From assembly GCA_001603805.1 (NCBI GenBank), contig LUZY01000008.1, positions 62,001-126,000 on the forward strand: a stretch of DNA of 64,000 nucleotides. The letters are read 5' to 3'. Of this stretch, positions 6,354 through 15,151 are shown piece after piece. A program made the translations under genes and the position numbers. A model generated the notes under the pieces. It saw only the letters and a list, made by a program, of their open reading frames with translations. It made no database searches and had not been told where the DNA came from. This DNA is from Deferribacterales bacterium Deferri_01 (GTDB lineage: Bacteria; Chrysiogenota; Deferribacteres; Deferribacterales; Geovibrionaceae). Every line of letters begins with the position of its first letter. Within the stretch, counting starts at the first letter, position 1.

Positions 6354-9190
6354 CGGATAAATTTAATAAAGTAATGAGTGTAACAGACCATCCTGATAAA
6401 AAAGATCTCGAAAAGGTGTTCAGGCATTCGCTGTTTATTGCCGGCTGGCTTGAGAAACACCCTGAGTATGCTGCAAAGGCTCTGGATTTGGCAAAGCTTG
6501 AGCGTAATGTTGACAGCATTCTGGATGACATCCTTACTCTGGATTTTCATGAACTTGATGAGAATGCTCTCTTAAAACATCTTCGTATGATCAAAATGAC
6601 GGAGTACACCGCCATAGCTCTCAAGGATCTGGTTTATGGTGCAGATGTGAAGGATATCACGGCGCATATTTCTTCATTTGCATCAGCTTCACTTGAAGCG
6701 GCATATAAATATGCTTATTTCAATCTGAGCCGTGAGCTTGGAAGACCACAGGACGAGAGCGGAGCCCGAATCGGCATGACGGTCATAGGGCTTGGCAAAC
6801 TGGGCGGCTGGGAGCTTAATTTCAGCTCTGACATAGATATAATGTATGTTTACGACACGGAGATGGGCCGAACAGACGACAGCGGCGAAAAGCCCTCTGT
6901 GGAGAATCATGTATTTTTTACCCGGCTGGCGGAAAAAATAACCAACTATATCGGAACAAGAACAGAGGACGGAATAGTGTTCCGTGTGGATCTCCGTCTT
7001 CGTCCCGATGGCGACAGGGGTGCTATAGTTCTTCCCGTGCGGAGCTGTGAGATCTACTACGAGTCCTACGGTCAGGGCTGGGAGCGTATGATGCTCCTTA
7101 AGGCGCGCCCAGTTGCGGGTGATAAACGTACCGGAGCAGATTTTCTCCGTGCTGTCCGTCCGTTTGTTTTCAGGCGCAGTCTGGATTATAAACTTCTGGA
7201 TGAGCTTAAAAACATAAAGCAGAAGATAGACCGCAGAGAGGAAAAACGGGGCAACAGAAATGTTAAACTGGGTTACGGCGGTATCAGAGAGATAGAGTTT
7301 GTTGTTCAGGCTTTTCAGATTCTTTACTACCCCAAGCATCCGGAGATTTATCATCCGTCAACTCTTGAGGGAATAGATCTTCTGGTCCGCTTCGGTCAGC
7401 TTGAGGCAGAGACGGCGGAGAGGCTGAAAAAAGAATACCGTTTTCTCCGCCGGCTTGAGCATATGGCGCAGATCGAGGATGAAAAGCAGACTCATGTGAT
7501 ACCGGAGGACAGTTCTTCATATCCTCTTTATCTTGAGCGCTGCGGGTTTGAGTCTGAAGATGAGTTCAACAGAAAGTATGAAAAAACCACAAACTTTGTG
7601 CATCAGGTCTTTTCAGGCATTTTTCGTGATCATGAAAACACAGACGCTTCCTCGCTGATTTTTGACAAAGAGCTTGAGCAGGAGGAAGTGGCGAGGATTA
7701 TTCAGGATAAGGGGATAAAGGACTCCGTAAAGTGTTCGTCCATAATAAAAGAGATACTTCAGGGGCGTAAAAACTTCATCCGCACACCGGAGGAGATACG
7801 GATAATAGAGATGGTGCTTACCCGTGTACTGGAGCATTTGCCGGAAAGGACAGACCCTGCGGGCACTCTGCTTAATTTTGAGAAGCTTCTCTCTCACCCT
7901 ACAACTGTTTATCTTCTTCAGGACATAATCACCGGAGCTCCTGCGATTCTGGATAAGCTGGAGAATATATTCTCCTTCAGCCGTTATATGTCAGACCAGA
8001 TAATAAGTGACCGCACGCTGCTTGATTATGTATACGACCCGAAGAATCCGGATTTTAAAAGCGGATCAATCAGGCTTGATTACCATGAACGTACAAGAAA
8101 ATACAAGGGCGATACCGAATATATAATGGAAATAGTCCGGCAGAGGCATAAGGCTTATATTTTTAATGTCGGCTATGCGTTTCTCAACGGAACTCTGAAT
8201 GTTATACATACAATGAAGGCTCTCACTGAGCTTGCCAAAGGAACCATACAGTTTGCTGTGGACAATGCTTATGAGCAGGTCACAGAGAGGTACGGCAGAC
8301 CCCTGACTGATGACGGCCGGATATGTGATTTTCTTGTGGTCGGCATGGGCAAGCTGGGCAGCTATGAGATGAGCTTCGGGTCTGATCTGGACATAATTTT
8401 TCTGTATGAGCAAAACGGCAGGACAGACGGTAAAAATCAGATAACAAATATGGAATTATTTACGAAGGTTCTTCAGCGTGCCATATCCTTTTTAAGCTCT
8501 TACACCACAAACGGCATTCTTTACAAAATCGACACAAGGCTGCGCCCAAGCGGTTCCAGCGGAACTCTGGTTACAAGCCTTCCCGCTTTCCGTGAGTATC
8601 AGCTCAAGGAGGCTATGGTATGGGAAAAACAGGCTCTGGCACGTTCGAGTGTTGTAAACACTGATTCCTCGCTTAATACTGTGTTTGACGAAATCAAGAT
8701 GGAGTGTCTTTTCAGTTCCCCTTTGTCAAAAGAAGGGCTAAAAGATATAAAAGAAATGCGTGCAAGGATAGAGACGGAAAAAGGTTCTCCTCCTGAAAAG
8801 AACGATATAAAAGCAGGTTACGGCGGGATGCTGGATATTGAATTTACAGTTCAGATGCTTCAGCTTCTCACCGGATATGAGGATGAAAACGTCCGCAACC
8901 CCAATACGCATGATGTGATGGTGCATCTTAAGAATAAAGGCTTCATAAAAGACAGGGACTATTATGCCCTGCATGACAGCTATCATTTTTACCGGACGCT
9001 GGAAAATGTTCTGCGTGTTTATGAAAATACCTCAACATCAAGGCTTCCGTCAAATGAAGAGATTTTGGCAAAGGCGGGGATGTTCTTTTGTTTTGAGAAA
9101 AACCCTGCGGAATGTTTAAGTGAAAAGTATGCGTGGGTGCGCAAAAGTGTTCGTGCCGCATACAACAGAGTTTTTGAGAGGTACATGTAA
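6350..9190 (+). CDS. glnE: bifunctional glutamine synthetase adenylyltransferase/deadenylase
   Basis: A 946-residue protein, full length for the family. It adenylylates and de-adenylylates glutamine synthetase according to nitrogen status. It contains two nucleotidyltransferase modules. The N-terminal one (about residue 140) shows GLGKLGGWELNFSSDIDIMYVYD and the C-terminal one (about residue 665) shows GKLGSYEMSFGSDLDIIFLYE; the paired aspartates are the metal ligands. A helical linker separates them and each module is followed by a regulatory helical bundle. It overlaps the upstream kinase-like gene by four bases. The next gene starts two bases after its stop. Confidence 0.95.
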   Translation: MTDKFNKVMSVTDHPDKKDLEKVFRHSLFIAGWLEKHPEYAAKALDLAKLERNVDSILDDILTLDFHELDENALLKHLRMIKMTEYTAIALKDLVYGADVKDITAHISSFASASLEAAYKYAYFNLSRELGRPQDESGARIGMTVIGLGKLGGWELNFSSDIDIMYVYDTEMGRTDDSGEKPSVENHVFFTRLAEKITNYIGTRTEDGIVFRVDLRLRPDGDRGAIVLPVRSCEIYYESYGQGWERMMLLKARPVAGDKRTGADFLRAVRPFVFRRSLDYKLLDELKNIKQKIDRREEKRGNRNVKLGYGGIREIEFVVQAFQILYYPKHPEIYHPSTLEGIDLLVRFGQLEAETAERLKKEYRFLRRLEHMAQIEDEKQTHVIPEDSSSYPLYLERCGFESEDEFNRKYEKTTNFVHQVFSGIFRDHENTDASSLIFDKELEQEEVARIIQDKGIKDSVKCSSIIKEILQGRKNFIRTPEEIRIIEMVLTRVLEHLPERTDPAGTLLNFEKLLSHPTTVYLLQDIITGAPAILDKLENIFSFSRYMSDQIISDRTLLDYVYDPKNPDFKSGSIRLDYHERTRKYKGDTEYIMEIVRQRHKAYIFNVGYAFLNGTLNVIHTMKALTELAKGTIQFAVDNAYEQVTERYGRPLTDDGRICDFLVVGMGKLGSYEMSFGSDLDIIFLYEQNGRTDGKNQITNMELFTKVLQRAISFLSSYTTNGILYKIDTRLRPSGSSGTLVTSLPAFREYQLKEAMVWEKQALARSSVVNTDSSLNTVFDEIKMECLFSSPLSKEGLKDIKEMRARIETEKGSPPEKNDIKAGYGGMLDIEFTVQMLQLLTGYEDENVRNPNTHDVMVHLKNKGFIKDRDYYALHDSYHFYRTLENVLRVYENTSTSRLPSNEEILAKAGMFFCFEKNPAECLSEKYAWVRKSVRAAYNRVFERYM

Positions 9191-9191
9191 A

Positions 9192-9722
9192 GTGCTGAGG
9201 TTTTTGGCAGTTATAGACTATGAAACCTTTGGTGACAGCTATCTTCAGGTTGCAGAAAGAGTCGCAGACCGATCGGAGATGATATGGTTCAGGGCGAAGA
9301 ATCTGGACGCCGGAGATATTTACCGAAAGGCGGCTAAAATGCGTGAGCTTCTGCCGGATGCGTTTCTTATTCTGTCCGAAAGACCGGACATAGCTATTGC
9401 GGCGGGTTTTGACGGTGTTCAGCTTAATGAGCGGACACTGCCGCCGGAAACGGTTGAAGAGGTTTTTCCTGAACTGGTCACAGGTTACTCCGCCCATTCT
9501 CTGGAAGAGATAGAGAAGGTTCAGGCGGATTTTTTTACGTTAAGTCCCATATTTATGACAGACAAACCTTACGAGGTTAAGCCTTTGGGTGCTGTTGATG
9601 TCACCGATACGGAGAAAAAAGTTTATGCTCTGGGAGGCGTTACTGTGAGTGCGCTTTCAGATTTGAATGAAAAAGGTTATTTCGGCTATGCCGGAATAGG
9701 GATTATAAAGGGTATGATATAG
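9192..9722 (+). CDS. ThiE/TenI-family thiamine phosphate synthase-like protein
   Basis: A 176-residue TIM-barrel protein starting at GTG two bases after glnE. An upstream in-frame ATG would lie inside glnE and is not favoured. Family traits include DGVQLNERTLP, GYSAHSLEEIEKV, FFTLSPIFMTDKP and the terminal phosphate-binding segment YALGGVTVSAL...GYAGIGIIKGM. True ThiE joins HMP-PP and thiazole phosphate; TenI-like relatives often act in other thiamine salvage steps. The protein is shorter than typical ThiE, so TenI or a divergent ThiE are both possible. thiD and thiSF lie elsewhere in the window. Confidence 0.7.
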   Translation: MLRFLAVIDYETFGDSYLQVAERVADRSEMIWFRAKNLDAGDIYRKAAKMRELLPDAFLILSERPDIAIAAGFDGVQLNERTLPPETVEEVFPELVTGYSAHSLEEIEKVQADFFTLSPIFMTDKPYEVKPLGAVDVTDTEKKVYALGGVTVSALSDLNEKGYFGYAGIGIIKGMI

Positions 9723-9827
9723 ATTTGACCCGAAATCAGCGTATATTTCAGATGCCTGTCTCTCCTGCACGGATAATCCGCTTCGTTGTGCAGACTTGTC
9801 AGGCAGAGGAAAGTTCTCAGATCTCAC

Positions 9828-9844
9828 TTGCAAATCATTTGCAA
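9828..9844. promoter_or_regulatory. Fur-family operator (probable Zur box)
   Basis: TTGCAAAT-C-ATTTGCAA is a perfect 17-bp palindrome with the 7-1-7 core TGCAAAT-n-ATTTGCA typical of Fur/Zur operators. It lies 17 bases before the chosen zur start, directly upstream of AAGGAA. Binding there would block transcription or ribosome access, giving autoregulation of the zur-znuACB operon. Confidence 0.7.
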
Positions 9845-9861
9845 AAGGAATATGTTTTTTC

Positions 9862-10290
9862 ATGGCAGTATGTGTTGCAGCGGATCTTCTCAGATCCAAA
9901 AAGCTCAAAATTACTGAAAGACGGGAGATTGTCCTCTCTCTGATTCTCTCTGCGGAGCGTCCTATGAGTGCAAAAGACTTGCACGAGGCGGCAACGGAGA
10001 AGGGGAATATCGATCTCGTCACGGTTTATCGTGTGGTATCCCTACTTCTTGAGAAGGGGCTTATCAGGGAAATTACCGGCGATTCGGGCACATCCTTCTA
10101 TGAAAAAGCGTGCGAGCATAATCCTGTACATCCTCATTTTCACTGCTGCGAATGCGGGAAAGTGTATTGTTTGGAGCCGCTTACTTTTGAGGAAGGTCTT
10201 ATTCTGGGACGTGTGGGCAAAGGCTTCCGCATCTCCTCCGTTTCGCTGGACATCAAAGGAGTATGTGAAAAATGCGCTTCCTTGCAGTGA
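9862..10290 (+). CDS. zur: Fur-family zinc uptake regulator
   Basis: A 142-residue Fur-family repressor. An N-terminal winged helix (about residues 1-80, with DLVTVYRVVSLLLEKGLI) precedes a dimerisation domain holding a His-rich loop (HNPVHPHFHC) and two Cys pairs, CCEC near residue 96 and CEKC near the end, which form the structural zinc site. The ATG at 9862 is chosen because the palindrome at 9828-9844 would otherwise lie inside the coding region. It overlaps znuA by 19 bases. The zinc role is inferred from the znuACB genes downstream. Confidence 0.82.
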   Translation: MAVCVAADLLRSKKLKITERREIVLSLILSAERPMSAKDLHEAATEKGNIDLVTVYRVVSLLLEKGLIREITGDSGTSFYEKACEHNPVHPHFHCCECGKVYCLEPLTFEEGLILGRVGKGFRISSVSLDIKGVCEKCASLQ

Positions 10291-11237
10291 TTACAGGTCT
10301 GTTAATTCTTCTTTCATCACAGGTTTATGCCGCAGATTTTAAAGCGGCGGTCAGCATTATCCCCCAGAAGTATCTTGCGGACAAGATAACCGGAGGACGC
10401 TTTGAAACAATGGCGGTTGTGGGCAAAGGCTCAAACCCTCACAACTATGAACCAAAGCCTCAGCAGATGGTTTTTATTTCCAAGGCTCAGGTTTATTTTT
10501 CAATTGACCTTTCCTTTGAGGATGTATGGCTTGAAAAGCTTCTTTCGACAAATAAAAATATAATACATGTGGACTGCGCTGATGCTGTGCCCAGATACCC
10601 TATTCCCGGTGAGATTATCGAACCCGATGAACACGGACATGAACACGGCGAGGAGCATGACCATGACCACGAGCATGGCGAAGACGAGCATCACCACGAT
10701 CATGAGCATGGTGAGGAAGAACATCACCACGACCATGACCACAGCGGGCTTGATCCGCACATATGGCTTTCTCCTATGAATATGAAAATAATGGCTAAAC
10801 TTATGGCGAATACTTTTTCAGAGATAGACCCGGCAGGTAAAAGTGTTTATGATGCCAACCTCTCAGCTCTTCTCAAAGAAATAGACACAGCAGACGCCAG
10901 AATACGTGAAAACCTCAAAGGCGTGCCGAAAGATTCTCCTTTCATGGTTTTTCATCCTTCATGGGGCTACTTTGCAAGGAAGTATAATCTTCGCCAGGTG
11001 GCTGTTGAGGTGGAAGGTAAAGAGCCCAAACCCGCACAGCTTCAGGAGCTTATAGGCTATGCCAAAGAAAGGGGAATAAAGGTTGTCTTTGTGCAGCCGC
11101 AGTTCTCCAAAAAAAGCGCACAGGCTATAGCATCCTCCATAGGCGGTGAAGTTGCGGAGCTTGACCCCCTTGCATACGAGTGGAGCAGCAACCTTATACA
11201 TGTTTCGGAAGTTCTCGGAAAGGTGCTGAAAAAATAA
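10272..11237 (+). CDS. znuA: zinc ABC transporter substrate-binding protein
   Basis: A 321-residue periplasmic protein with a signal peptide (about 1-20, ending VYA). It belongs to cluster A-I metal-binding proteins. Ligand motifs are GSNPHNYEPKP (His near residue 57), the DPHIWLSP His near 162 and VFHPSWGYFA near 227. A long loop around residues 118-158 is very rich in His, Asp and Glu (HEHGEEHDHDHEHGE-like), a hallmark of zinc-specific members. It is the second gene of zur-znuA-znuC-znuB and directly abuts znuC. Confidence 0.95.
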   Translation: MRFLAVITGLLILLSSQVYAADFKAAVSIIPQKYLADKITGGRFETMAVVGKGSNPHNYEPKPQQMVFISKAQVYFSIDLSFEDVWLEKLLSTNKNIIHVDCADAVPRYPIPGEIIEPDEHGHEHGEEHDHDHEHGEDEHHHDHEHGEEEHHHDHDHSGLDPHIWLSPMNMKIMAKLMANTFSEIDPAGKSVYDANLSALLKEIDTADARIRENLKGVPKDSPFMVFHPSWGYFARKYNLRQVAVEVEGKEPKPAQLQELIGYAKERGIKVVFVQPQFSKKSAQAIASSIGGEVAELDPLAYEWSSNLIHVSEVLGKVLKK

Positions 11238-11999
11238 ATGAACGCAATAGAAATCAATGATTTAGGGTTCTCCTACGGGGAGAACCCCATACTTACCGAT
11301 GTCAGCCTTGCTTTGCCGGAGGGGGAGTTTCTGGCTGTCATAGGTCCGAACGGCGGGGGAAAATCCACCCTGCTTAAGATTATTTTGGGCATTCTGCGTC
11401 AGAACAGGGGCGAGGTTCGAGTGTTCGGTAAAACAGTTTCGGACGCAGCAGGGCTTATAGGCTATGTACCGCAGGATGTTACTTCAGCAAGGGGTTTTCC
11501 CATAAATGCTTTTCAGGTCGCCATGATGGGCAGGATGAAGCTCAAAGGGCGCTTTGCCCGTGCGGACAGGGCAGATATAGAGAAGGTACGCTCTGTGATG
11601 GAGTATCTGGAAGTGGAACATCTGGCTGGTTCTCCTGTGGATAACCTTTCCGGAGGTCAGAAACAGAGGGTTTTCATATCCCGTGCCCTTGCCATGGAGC
11701 CGAAAATGCTCTTTCTGGATGAGCCCACCTCAAGCGTGGATACCAAAGGGCAGAAAGACCTTTTTGACAGACTCCGTGAGCTGAACAAAACAATGACAAT
11801 AGTGGTGGTTAGCCACGATTTAAGCATAATACCCAGATACGCCACAAGCGTTGCATGCATTAACAATAAGCTTCATTTTCACTCCTCACCGGAGGTAACA
11901 CCGGAGATGCTCCGCATGGCTTACGGCGGCACAGGCTGCGACGAATGCGATTCTTTGGGGATTCCGCAAAACCTCCACGGAGGTCACACCCATGCTTGA
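11238..11999 (+). CDS. znuC: zinc ABC transporter ATPase
   Basis: A 253-residue ATPase. Walker A is GPNGGGKSTLL near residue 35, the Q-loop is YVPQD, the signature is LSGGQKQR, Walker B is MLFLDEPTSSVD and the switch His lies in VVSHDLS. The C-terminus has a metal-ligand-like tail (CDECDSLG...HGGHTHA), common in zinc and manganese ATPases. It starts immediately after the znuA stop and overlaps znuB by eight bases. Confidence 0.93.
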   Translation: MNAIEINDLGFSYGENPILTDVSLALPEGEFLAVIGPNGGGKSTLLKIILGILRQNRGEVRVFGKTVSDAAGLIGYVPQDVTSARGFPINAFQVAMMGRMKLKGRFARADRADIEKVRSVMEYLEVEHLAGSPVDNLSGGQKQRVFISRALAMEPKMLFLDEPTSSVDTKGQKDLFDRLRELNKTMTIVVVSHDLSIIPRYATSVACINNKLHFHSSPEVTPEMLRMAYGGTGCDECDSLGIPQNLHGGHTHA

Positions 12000-12798
12000 G
12001 GCACTCTCCTTCGGATTTATGCAGAACGCACTTCTTGCGGGGCTGTTTGCCTGTATAGCCTGCGGCATTATAGGCACTCTGGTTGTTGTAAACCGCATAG
12101 TATTCATATCCGGCGGCATAGCCCATGCGGCTTACGGCGGTATAGGTCTTGCTTTTTTTCTGGGTATATTTCCCCTTTTCGGAGCTTTAGGCTTCTCTGT
12201 TGCGGTGGGCGTGCTTGTGGCTTTTATATCCATGAGCAATAAAAAGCGTGCGGATACTGTCATCGGCGTTGTCTGGTCTCTGGGTATGGCTGTGGGCATC
12301 ATCCTTACAGATCTTACGCCGGGATACAATGTTGATTTGATGAGCTATCTCTTCGGGAGCATTCTGGCTGTTCCGCAGTCTGACCTTTGGCTTATGGCCG
12401 TTCTTGATCTGGCTGTTGTCCTCTTTATTGTCTTCTTTTTCAGAGATCTTCAGGCAATGAGCTTTGATGAGGACTTTGCCGTTTCCATAGGTGTTCCGGT
12501 TAAGCCGCTTTATTATCTGCTGATAATAATGGTTGCGCTCACTGTTGTTCTGATAATACGTGTGGTGGGGCTGATTCTGGTTATAGCGATGATAAGCATC
12601 CCGCCTTATATTGCGGAGCGTTATGTCAAGGATCTGCGGCTGATGATGGTTTCATCCGTTGTGCTGAACCTGCTGTTTACCGTGACGGGGCTTTGGCTGT
12701 CATACACCTTTAACCTTACGTCAGGTGCGGCGATAATAATGGTGGCTTCTGCGGCGTTTTTCCTGTCCGAATTTTTCGGAAGGGTAATAAAAAGCTGA
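11992..12798 (+). CDS. znuB: zinc ABC transporter permease
   Basis: A 268-residue permease of the ABC-3 family with about eight membrane helices. It shows the family-typical segment GGIAHAAYGGIGLAFFLG near residue 45 and the late helix LILVIAMISIPPYIAE. It would pair with ZnuC and receive zinc from ZnuA. It is the last gene of the operon and is followed by a terminator hairpin. Confidence 0.93.
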   Translation: MLEALSFGFMQNALLAGLFACIACGIIGTLVVVNRIVFISGGIAHAAYGGIGLAFFLGIFPLFGALGFSVAVGVLVAFISMSNKKRADTVIGVVWSLGMAVGIILTDLTPGYNVDLMSYLFGSILAVPQSDLWLMAVLDLAVVLFIVFFFRDLQAMSFDEDFAVSIGVPVKPLYYLLIIMVALTVVLIIRVVGLILVIAMISIPPYIAERYVKDLRLMMVSSVVLNLLFTVTGLWLSYTFNLTSGAAIIMVASAAFFLSEFFGRVIKS

Positions 12799-12803
12799 TG
12801 AGA

Positions 12804-12838
12804 AGGGGAAACTAACCGTCAGTTTTCCCCTGCTTCTT
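12804..12838 (+). terminator. terminator of the zur-znuACB operon
   Basis: The stem GGGGAAACT / AGTTTTCCCC (one bulge) is followed after a few bases by a T-rich tract. It lies between convergent znuB and rsmB and may serve both directions. Confidence 0.75.
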
Positions 12839-12839
12839 T

Positions 12840-13994
12840 TTATTTTATTTTCTCAAGAACTGCGGCGAAGAAGCCGTCACAGTTTGATTTTGAGGGATCA
12901 GACACGAAGTAGTCCCCCCTTATGAACTCATCGGGGCAGGCGGGCTTAACCGCCCTGAAACCGGGGTTCTCCGTGAGAAAAGCGTTGACTATATCTGTTG
13001 TTTCCTCCGGCTCCGTGGTGCATACGCTGTAAATGAGTCTGCCATGTTTTGCCAGAAGCCTGCTTGTTTTTATCAGCATCTTTCTCTGGATTGAGGCTTT
13101 TTCTCTTATCTGCATCTCATTGCGTATCCAGCGTATTTCAGGGTGTTTGCGCATGGTTCCGATAGCCGTACATGGAGCATCAAGAAGGATGATGTCAAAA
13201 GCTTCGTCCCCTTCCATCTTCATTATGTCATTGTTGACAGGCTGAACATTATCAAGTCCGAACCTCTCAACAGTTTCTTCCAGAACCTCAAATCTTTTCG
13301 GATTTATCTCAACGGCGAATACTATCGACTCAGGATACATTTTTCCCAGAATAAGAGTTTTGCCGCCGGGTGCAGCGCAGCAGTCCAGAACGGATGCAGG
13401 CTCAAGTTTCCCGGCAAGGGTCGGTATCATAGCCGATGCCTTATCCATGTAGTAAAGGTTTTCGGCTTCCTCGTCATATTCCTCAACCTCTTCCACGGCA
13501 AGGTTCTCAACATTCAGCGCATATAAAGGGGGAGCCTGATTGTAAGCCGCCATTATCTTCTCTGCGGATATGTTGCCGTAGCGCTTGCGCCAACGGTCAG
13601 CAAGCCACGCGGGGAAATTATCACGCTCAACAGATGCGGCAAGTATCTCCTCTCGCTTTGCTATTATTTTGCGGAGAACAGCGTTGATAAACCCACGCTT
13701 GTTTTTGCCCACAAGGCTCACAGATTCATTAACGGCAGCATAGTCCGGTACATCGTTCATGTAAAGAAGCTGGGCGGAACCCATAACAAGAGCCGCCATC
13801 TGCTCCGGCGCCGGACGAAATTCAGTGAACCGCCCTATCGCCTTTTCTATGGTGCCGAGATTACGGAATATCTCAAAATACAGTTTGCGGTAAAAACGCC
13901 GCATGACCGCATCCTGAAAATAATCTTCCCTGTATTTCTTCGAGTAATAGTCTGTCAGCAGACTGTAAAGCCTGCCTCGCATCTTGTCGGACAT
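12840..13994 (-). CDS. rsmB: 16S rRNA (cytosine-967-C5)-methyltransferase
   Basis: A 384-residue protein with an N-terminal NusB-like RNA-binding domain (about 1-130) and a C-terminal SAM-dependent methyltransferase. SAM-binding motif I is VLDCCAAPGGKTLIL. The two catalytic cysteines lie in LLDAPCTAIG and YSVCTTEPEE, the pattern of m5C RNA methyltransferases. Pro before the first and the position of the second match RsmB/Sun. It is the last member of the fmt-DUF116-htpX-rsmB series on the minus strand, separated from htpX by 286 bases. Confidence 0.92.
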   Translation of the reverse strand: MSDKMRGRLYSLLTDYYSKKYREDYFQDAVMRRFYRKLYFEIFRNLGTIEKAIGRFTEFRPAPEQMAALVMGSAQLLYMNDVPDYAAVNESVSLVGKNKRGFINAVLRKIIAKREEILAASVERDNFPAWLADRWRKRYGNISAEKIMAAYNQAPPLYALNVENLAVEEVEEYDEEAENLYYMDKASAMIPTLAGKLEPASVLDCCAAPGGKTLILGKMYPESIVFAVEINPKRFEVLEETVERFGLDNVQPVNNDIMKMEGDEAFDIILLDAPCTAIGTMRKHPEIRWIRNEMQIREKASIQRKMLIKTSRLLAKHGRLIYSVCTTEPEETTDIVNAFLTENPGFRAVKPACPDEFIRGDYFVSDPSKSNCDGFFAAVLEKIK

Positions 13995-14059
13995 ATGTTT
14001 CTTTATCCTTTGGTTTTGGATTTTCTTATTTCAGACAGGTTAATAAATTATTATAACTT

Positions 14060-14095
14060 GAGAAACCCTTTTTTAACGGGAAAAAAGGGTTTCTC
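14060..14095. terminator. long A/T-flanked inverted repeat, probable bidirectional terminator
   Basis: A perfect 15-bp stem GAGAAACCCTTTTTT / AAAAAAGGGTTTCTC with a six-base loop lies between htpX and rsmB (both minus strand). The A and T runs are built into the stem, so it could end the htpX transcript or the repeat-derived RNA from either side. Confidence 0.6.
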
Positions 14096-14174
14096 ATACT
14101 CTTCCCAAAAAACCGGATTTTTGAAAAGCTTAAATTAGATGCAAAGCTATGCCTACATCGCTTCTGACTTTATG

Positions 14175-14270
14175 ATGTCAAATTTATCATCCTGAAAATT
14201 TGTCATACACGCTCGCGCCGTGGTAAACACGGCTTCGCTTCGCACGGCGCATCTCCATCCTTGGAGATGC
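14175..14270 (+). repeat. three-hairpin intergenic repeat, copy D
   Basis: Complete copy. Hairpin 1 (14175-14206) has arms ATGTCAAATTT / AAATTTGTCAT (one mismatch) around TCA-TCC-TGA. Linker ACACGCTCGC follows. Hairpin 2 (14217-14233) is GCCGTG-GTAAA-CACGGC, again 17 bases. The linker is TTCGCTTCGCACGGCGC. Hairpin 3 (14249-14270) is GCATCTCCA-TCCT-TGGAGATGC. It lies just past the htpX stop. Arms differ from copy A yet pairing is kept. Confidence 0.8.
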
Positions 14271-14280
14271 AAAGCTATAC

Positions 14281-15123
14281 TTACATAGCTTCAAGTCGGG
14301 CGATTCTCTCCTCAACAGGGGGGTGAGTGGAGAAAAGGTTCATAGCCTGCCTGCCGGAGAAGGGGTTCATTATAAACATGTGGGCTGTTGCAGGCTGTGC
14401 CTCATCCATTGGCGCTGCCGCCACGCCGCCGGAAATTTTGCGGAGTGCGTTTGCAAGTGCTTTCGGTTTGCCGCAGAGCTTTGCGCCTCTGGCATCGGCT
14501 ATATATTCTCTGGATCTTGAGATCGCCATCTGTATCATCATCGCAGCAATCGGAGCTATTATCATTGCCGCAATAGCCGCTATGGGGTTGCTGTTTTCGC
14601 CGTTCTCGCTTCTGCCGCCGCCGAAAATCATAGCCCACTTTGCAGTATTTGCTATCATCATGATTGCGCCGGCGAAGGTTGCCGCAACTGTGCCGATAAG
14701 TATGTCACGCCCGTAGATGTGCGCCAGCTCGTGAGCGAGAACTCCCTCAAGTTCATCATCGCTGAGAAGGTCAACTATCCCTGTGGTTACTGCAACTGCT
14801 GCGTTTTCAGGGTTTCTGCCCGTAGCGAATGCGTTGGGGGTCTCGCTGTGCATAACATATACCTTAGGCATGGGTATTCCGCCCTTCGCCGTGAGGTTAC
14901 GGACTATTCTGTGAATGCCCGGTGCTTCGGTCTCGTCAACCTCAACCGCTTTGTACATCTTCAGCACAAGTTTGTCACTGAACCAGTAGGAGAAGAAGTT
15001 CATTCCTATCGCAAGGATAAAAGCGAACATCATTCCTCCTCTTCCGCCTATGAGACTTCCCACAAACATGAAAAGCACGGTGAGAAGCGCCATGAAGAAT
15101 GCTGTTTTCATAGAGTTGCTCAT
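14281..15123 (-). CDS. htpX: M48-family zinc metalloprotease HtpX
   Basis: A 280-residue membrane metalloprotease for quality control of membrane proteins. Two N-terminal helices precede the catalytic zinc motif HELAH (within [13 protein letters not shown], about residue 136). Two more hydrophobic segments follow, then [13 protein letters not shown], which supplies the third ligand Glu. The length fits HtpX. A 28-base gap separates it from the upstream DUF116 gene, so co-transcription is likely. Confidence 0.93.
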   Translation of the reverse strand: MSNSMKTAFFMALLTVLFMFVGSLIGGRGGMMFAFILAIGMNFFSYWFSDKLVLKMYKAVEVDETEAPGIHRIVRNLTAKGGIPMPKVYVMHSETPNAFATGRNPENAAVAVTTGIVDLLSDDELEGVLAHELAHIYGRDILIGTVAATFAGAIMMIANTAKWAMIFGGGRSENGENSNPIAAIAAMIIAPIAAMMIQMAISRSREYIADARGAKLCGKPKALANALRKISGGVAAAPMDEAQPATAHMFIMNPFSGRQAMNLFSTHPPVEERIARLEAM

Positions 15124-15151
15124 TTTTTATACCTCAATTTTTATTATATCC

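Noticed and set aside
6689-7354. Long antisense frame within glnE
   Set aside because: Same reasons: wholly inside a conserved coding region with no supporting signals.
9725-9943. Small plus-strand frame ahead of zur
   Set aside because: It is in another frame, overlaps the Fur-like gene and the palindromic operator, and shows no family features.
10624-10744. Tandem-repeat-like tract in znuA
   Set aside because: It encodes the normal His-rich loop of a zinc-binding protein, so coding constraint explains the repetition.
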